Shown: piece after piece, positions 60,975-64,000 of the stretch
Numbering within the stretch: position 1 is the stretch's first letter
Layout: the number at the start of each line of letters is the position of its first letter
DNA from: JAJECS01 sp965262745
GTDB taxonomy: Bacteria > Chloroflexota > UBA11872
Direction: 5' to 3'
Length of the DNA: 64,000 nucleotides
NCBI GenBank assembly: GCA_965262745.1
Contig: OZ253558.1
Location: 620,001-684,000 of the forward strand
The notes under the pieces: model-generated
Database searches by the model: none
Seen by the model: only the letters and a program-made list of their open reading frames with translations
What the model was told of the DNA's origin: nothing
Made by a program: the position numbers and the translations under genes

Positions 60975-62741
60975 GTGTATCAAACTGGCGACACCATCAA
61001 GGGAACTCTCGACGAAATCCAGCGCCATGATTTGGTGCTGCCCGCCATCCAGCGTGAGTTTGTATGGCGCCCTGAACAGATCTGCCGTCTGTTCGATAGC
61101 CTTATGCAGGGTTACCCTTTTGGAACCTTCCTATACTGGCGTGTCGACCCCGAAAACAGTGATAAGTTCAAAATCTACGATTTCGTGCGAGAATATCATC
61201 AGAAGAATAGTCCGCATTGTCCTCCTTTGGCACCGATGCCGAATCAACGCTTGACGGCAGTGCTGGATGGTCAGCAGCGCCTCACCGCATTGAACATCGG
61301 CCTGCGCGGGAGCATGGCGTGGAAGTTACCGCGAAAGCGATGGAGCAATCCTAGCTCATTCCCCGTCCGCCGCCTTCACTTGGACCTGCTTTGGCAGCCG
61401 GATGAAGACGAAGAAGGATTGAAATATCACTTCAGTTTTTTGACGGCCGAGGAGGAGGAGTTGGGACGAACCGAAGACGGAGAGTGCTGGTTTCCCATCA
61501 GCCAGATCCTACCAATGATCAGTGGCCCCGCTATGGTTCGGTGGCTGAACCAAAGACTGCCGCAGGAACAAGTAGACCAAGCCTTCGAAACTCTCGACAC
61601 ACTTCACCGCGTTGTACACACCAAAACAATCGTTGCATATTACGAGGAAAAGAACCAAGAGCTGGAAAAAGTGCTCCAGATTTTTATCCGCACAAATAGT
61701 GGTGGGACGTTTCTGTCATACTCGGACCTGCTGCTTTCAGTCGCGGTAGCGCAATGGGCACATCATGACGCCCGTGAAGAGATTCATGCGCTGGTCGACG
61801 AACTCAATAGAATCGGCGTCGGATTCACGTTTTCAAAGGACCTAGTTCTCAAGGCTGGCCTGATGCTTAGCGATATTGGCAGCGTCGGATTCAAGGTGGA
61901 GAACTTCAACCGAGAGAATATGGCCGTATTCGAAGGTAAGTGGGATGACATTAAGCGCGCCCTGATGCTGACAGTCCAATTGGTTTCCGATTTCGGATTC
62001 AGCTGGCAAAACCTAAGCGCGCATAACGCCATTTTGCCGATTGCATACTACATCTATATGCGGAATCCTGGAGAAATGTACTTGACACATCACAGGTTCC
62101 AAGAAGACAGGCAGGCAATTCGTGAGTGGTTGATCCGAAGCCTCATGAAATCTGGCGTCTGGGGCAGTGGCCTGGATACGCTCCTGACTGCCCTCAGACA
62201 GGTCATTAGAGAAGATGGCGACAACGCTTTTCCCGCTGTACGGATCTATTCAGAAATGGCGCGCAGGGGAAGATCGCTGGTTTTTGAGGAGGAAGAACTG
62301 GAAGATTTGGTGGACATGCAATTTGGCAACAGGCTAACATGTGCCCTCCTTTCGCTGATCTTTCCATTCGTTGACTTGCGTCACCAATTCCACATCGACC
62401 ACGTCTTCCCCACGTCTCGTTTCAGCGAAAGACGGCTTGCGGACGCCGGTGTTTCAGAGGATACGAGAGAAGAGTACAGATGGTGTATGAATCGACTCGC
62501 TAACCTTCAGTTGCTTGAAGGTGCAGTGAACATCGAGAAGAATGCAAAGATGCCGTCGGATTGGCTGTGCGAGACATATCCCGACCCCGCTAGCAGACTG
62601 GACTATCAAGAACGCCACATTCTTGGAGATATACCTGATGCGATAGTCGAGTTCGGTAGTTTCTATGACGAAAGAAGGAGGCGGGTGAAGGCAAAGATTG
62701 AGCAGCTGTTAAGTAAGCACCCTTCGCATTTCAACCGATAG
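60975..62741 (+). CDS. DUF262/HNH (GmrSD-like) putative defence nuclease
   Basis: 588 residues from a GTG with AGGAG 8 bases upstream. The N-terminal DUF262 (ParB-like) domain has LPAIQREFVWRPEQ, GYPFGTFLYWRV and the nucleotide-binding LDGQQRLTALNIGL. The C-terminal HNH/DUF1524-type nuclease has FHIDHVFPTSRF and NRLANLQLLEGAVNIEKNAK. Together they match the GmrS-GmrD arrangement of type IV restriction enzymes that cut modified phage DNA. The gene is clearly more AT-rich than its surroundings and uses less GC-biased codons, indicating transfer. Its 3' end overlaps a truncated vapB. Confidence 0.85.
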   Translation: MYQTGDTIKGTLDEIQRHDLVLPAIQREFVWRPEQICRLFDSLMQGYPFGTFLYWRVDPENSDKFKIYDFVREYHQKNSPHCPPLAPMPNQRLTAVLDGQQRLTALNIGLRGSMAWKLPRKRWSNPSSFPVRRLHLDLLWQPDEDEEGLKYHFSFLTAEEEELGRTEDGECWFPISQILPMISGPAMVRWLNQRLPQEQVDQAFETLDTLHRVVHTKTIVAYYEEKNQELEKVLQIFIRTNSGGTFLSYSDLLLSVAVAQWAHHDAREEIHALVDELNRIGVGFTFSKDLVLKAGLMLSDIGSVGFKVENFNRENMAVFEGKWDDIKRALMLTVQLVSDFGFSWQNLSAHNAILPIAYYIYMRNPGEMYLTHHRFQEDRQAIREWLIRSLMKSGVWGSGLDTLLTALRQVIREDGDNAFPAVRIYSEMARRGRSLVFEEEELEDLVDMQFGNRLTCALLSLIFPFVDLRHQFHIDHVFPTSRFSERRLADAGVSEDTREEYRWCMNRLANLQLLEGAVNIEKNAKMPSDWLCETYPDPASRLDYQERHILGDIPDAIVEFGSFYDERRRRVKAKIEQLLSKHPSHFNR

Positions 62742-62888
62742 CGGTGCCGTAGGGGATGAGAGGGAGAGCGGTTCGGCAGCCAGGGTTCGCAGCGCGTAGT
62801 TGAGTGCCTCGCGTTTGGTCGCGAGTCGATAGCGCCGCATCACCTCGGCGCAGGCGCGATCGTCGATGTCCACATTGGTGCGTGACAT
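62709..62888 (-). pseudogene. VapB-type antitoxin, C-terminally truncated and orphan
   Basis: 59 codons. The first 43 residues are a standard ribbon-helix-helix VapB start (MSRTNVDIDDRACAEVMRRY, LATKREALNYALRTLA, then EPLSL). After that, the toxin-binding tail usual for this family (with a GWEGDL-like segment) is replaced by unrelated codons that overlap the end of the DUF262 gene in antisense. The toxin expected just downstream is missing. The simplest reading is that the DUF262 segment replaced the end of vapB and its vapC. Confidence 0.75.
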
Positions 62889-62945
62889 TCATGAACCATA
62901 CCCAAGGACGCTGATCAGGGGCCTGTCACGCGGCGAGGTTTCCAC

Positions 62946-63371
62946 TCAGAGCGGATTGCGCCAGCGCAGGCCCGGAAAACGACCGAAGTCCATGTCGTTG
63001 GAGTGCACCTCCGCCTGGTACTCCATTGCCAAGGCCGCCAGGTGTGCGTCGGTCACCAGGTTCGCCCCTACGCCTGCAGCGGCGAGACAGCGACGGAACA
63101 GTGCGAGGTGGTCCGTGCCGGGGTTCAAGGGCGTGACGTTCGGAATGCGGAACCACTCCTCCACGTAGCTCACCGCCTGCCCCGGCGTTGCCGGCCGCTC
63201 ACGCACACTCGGGTGCGTCAGCAGCCGCACGAAGCCGGTCGCCACCACCCACGAGATCCCTACCCGCTCGGTTCCGTTCACCAACCCTTCCCACCAGCGT
63301 CGAGCCGAGTCGTGAAAGGGTGCTCCGTCGCTGTAGGCGTAAACCAGCAGGTTGAGATCGGGAACGATCAC
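62946..63371 (-). CDS. vapC: Type II toxin VapC (PIN-domain RNase)
   Basis: 141 residues. PIN-domain acidic residues are seen at IVPDLNLLVYAY (first Asp), VTDAHLAALA (Asp) and SNDMDFGRFPGL (Asp). WVVATGFVRLLTHPSV is typical for the TA system VapC subgroup. VapC toxins cleave tRNA or rRNA using Mg2+. The start overlaps the antitoxin stop by 4 bases (ATGA), so the two are made together. Confidence 0.9.
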   Translation of the reverse strand: MIVPDLNLLVYAYSDGAPFHDSARRWWEGLVNGTERVGISWVVATGFVRLLTHPSVRERPATPGQAVSYVEEWFRIPNVTPLNPGTDHLALFRRCLAAAGVGANLVTDAHLAALAMEYQAEVHSNDMDFGRFPGLRWRNPL

Positions 63372-63625
63372 TCGGCGTCGCGGCCGATGAACGCTTGGGT
63401 CTCCAACTCATCGTTGAGCTGATTAAGTCTTAGGTGATCAACCCCCGGCCGGAACCCGCCTCGGAGCGGCGTCACGCGAAAGACCGGTCGATCCTCGCGG
63501 ACCGCGGGCGACATTCCCCGGCGCAGCGTGTCGTTCACCACCTGCTTGAACGGCTTGCTCTGGAGTCGGGCCTGCTCACGCAGGAAGTCGGCGACATCGT
63601 CGTCCAAGGTCAGGGTAGTTCGCAT
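63368..63625 (-). CDS. vapB: Type II antitoxin VapB (ribbon-helix-helix)
   Basis: 85 residues. MRTTLTLDDDVADFLREQA is the ribbon-helix-helix DNA-binding start, FKQVVNDTLRRGM is the second helix, and the C-terminal tail (PVFRVTPLRGGFRPGVD) binds the toxin. With VapC it is expected to repress its own promoter; a perfect palindrome overlaps the -10 element directly before its ATG. The predicted transcription start coincides with the ATG, so the mRNA is probably leaderless. Confidence 0.9.
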   Translation of the reverse strand: MRTTLTLDDDVADFLREQARLQSKPFKQVVNDTLRRGMSPAVREDRPVFRVTPLRGGFRPGVDHLRLNQLNDELETQAFIGRDAE

Positions 63626-63629
63626 GGAG

Positions 63630-63660
63630 ACATCATGATGTTTGAGTTAAGTGATGTCAA
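63630..63660 (-). promoter_or_regulatory. vapBC promoter with palindromic operator
   Basis: On the minus strand TTGACA (63660-63655), a 17-base spacer and CATGAT (63637-63632); the predicted start falls on the vapB ATG. ACATCATGATGT (63630-63641) is a perfect 12-base palindrome covering the -10 element, suiting VapBC autorepression. Confidence 0.65.
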
Positions 63661-63784
63661 GATGTTTCCATGGTCCACGTGGACGCCGTCATGTCGCCTG
63701 CGTGCCCTGACCGCTGGTGGTCTTGCCCGGTGGAGAGCCGTATCTCTGCCATTGTTAAGTTGATTAACTTTTGTATTCTCAAGA

Positions 63785-63814
63785 TTGCTACATTATTTTG
63801 ACTTGTGCAATAAT
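63785..63814 (+). promoter_or_regulatory. Candidate promoter of the 63.8 kb lipoprotein gene
   Basis: TTGCTA (63785-63790), an 18-base spacer and AATAAT (63809-63814), in an AT-rich stretch. An inverted repeat GTTAA-GTTGA-TTAAC lies just upstream at 63754-63768 and could be an operator. Confidence 0.4.
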
Positions 63815-63831
63815 AGCTCTGGACCACGCCC

Positions 63832-64000
63832 GTGGAGACGCCACGCCTGCTGTCGAGAGCCATTCAAGCAGCGCCGGCTTGTGGGTTGCTGGCAAGCCTC
63901 ACCGTCGCCGTGCTGCTCCTGGCGGCGTGCAATGGCGGCACCGGCAATGCCGAATCCACGGGAGACCGGGTTGACGGCGGACCGCTCCGAATCGTGGCGA
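63832..64000 (+). CDS. Lipoprotein, N-terminal part (probable ABC solute-binding protein)
   Basis: 56 codons from a GTG run off the window end. A hydrophobic signal (LLASLTVAVLLLAAC) ends with the lipobox LAAC, followed by a flexible Gly/Thr/Ser stretch (NGGTGNAESTGD) and GPLRIVA, which is how many solute-binding lipoproteins enter their first beta strand. The family cannot be fixed from this fragment. The coding sequence is GC-rich like the main chromosome, so the AT-rich accessory stretch ends just before it. Confidence 0.65.
   Translation, partial: METPRLLSRAIQAAPACGLLASLTVAVLLLAACNGGTGNAESTGDRVDGGPLRIVA

Overview
This window is GC-rich, densely coded chromosome. It is probably from an uncultured Chloroflexota bacterium (Dehalococcoidia/SAR202-like). 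That placement is an inference. It rests on an HspR-containing dnaK operon, a MurT-GatD pair (lipid II amidation, a trait of monoderm-type walls), a SpoIID/LytB protein, a compact aro operon headed by a Thermotoga-type DAHP synthase, many 4-base start/stop overlaps and several promoters that sit almost on the start codon.

Layout. 0-13.6 kb is housekeeping and catabolism: a partial hydantoinase B, a YhaM-like exoribonuclease, valS, pyrE, a D,D-carboxypeptidase, tatA, a SpoIID-like protein, an orphan oppDF ATPase pair, an amidohydrolase and a lactonase. 13.6-24.4 kb holds an HpcH/HpaI aldolase, a flavin reductase, an MBL hydrolase, an ABC-2 exporter followed by hisG, a nuoB-PHP-flippase group, a RACo-like corrinoid-protein activator and a creatininase. 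24.5-33.3 kb is one heat-shock operon on the minus strand, in the order lon-dnaK-grpE-dnaJ-hspR-clpC. An inverted repeat resembling an HspR operator overlaps the lon promoter, and a long hairpin follows clpC. 33.4-45.4 kb holds a Tat-type solute-binding lipoprotein, a DUF2851 protein, aroF-aroA-aroE-aroC-aroK-aroB, a membrane-anchored gamma-carbonic anhydrase, radC and an enolase-superfamily enzyme. 45.4-56.5 kb holds a receiver-like/DUF3052 fusion, an ABC-F protein, an intact IS5-type insertion inside a palindrome, a Rieske protein, murT-gatD and tRNA-Pro(CGG). 56.8-64 kb is accessory in character: DUF2283, a frameshifted methyltransferase, an AT-richer DUF262/HNH gene that appears to have truncated a vapB, an intact vapBC pair and the start of a lipoprotein.

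The least expected signal is regulatory. Three transcription units begin with a short leader ORF followed by an intrinsic terminator just upstream of the first structural gene. Before aroF, a 25-codon leader carries five aromatic residues within codons 4-14, as expected for aromatic amino acid attenuation. Before the ABC-F gene and before the ABC-2 exporter, a TTGACA promoter, a leader ORF beginning near the predicted transcription start and a GC-rich terminator are found. The two terminators end in an identical 16-base sequence although they are 28 kb apart on opposite strands. This suggests a shared ribosome-sensing switch for antibiotic-tolerance-type genes. None of these genes or sites was checked by database search; all calls come from reading motifs, gene order and spacing.
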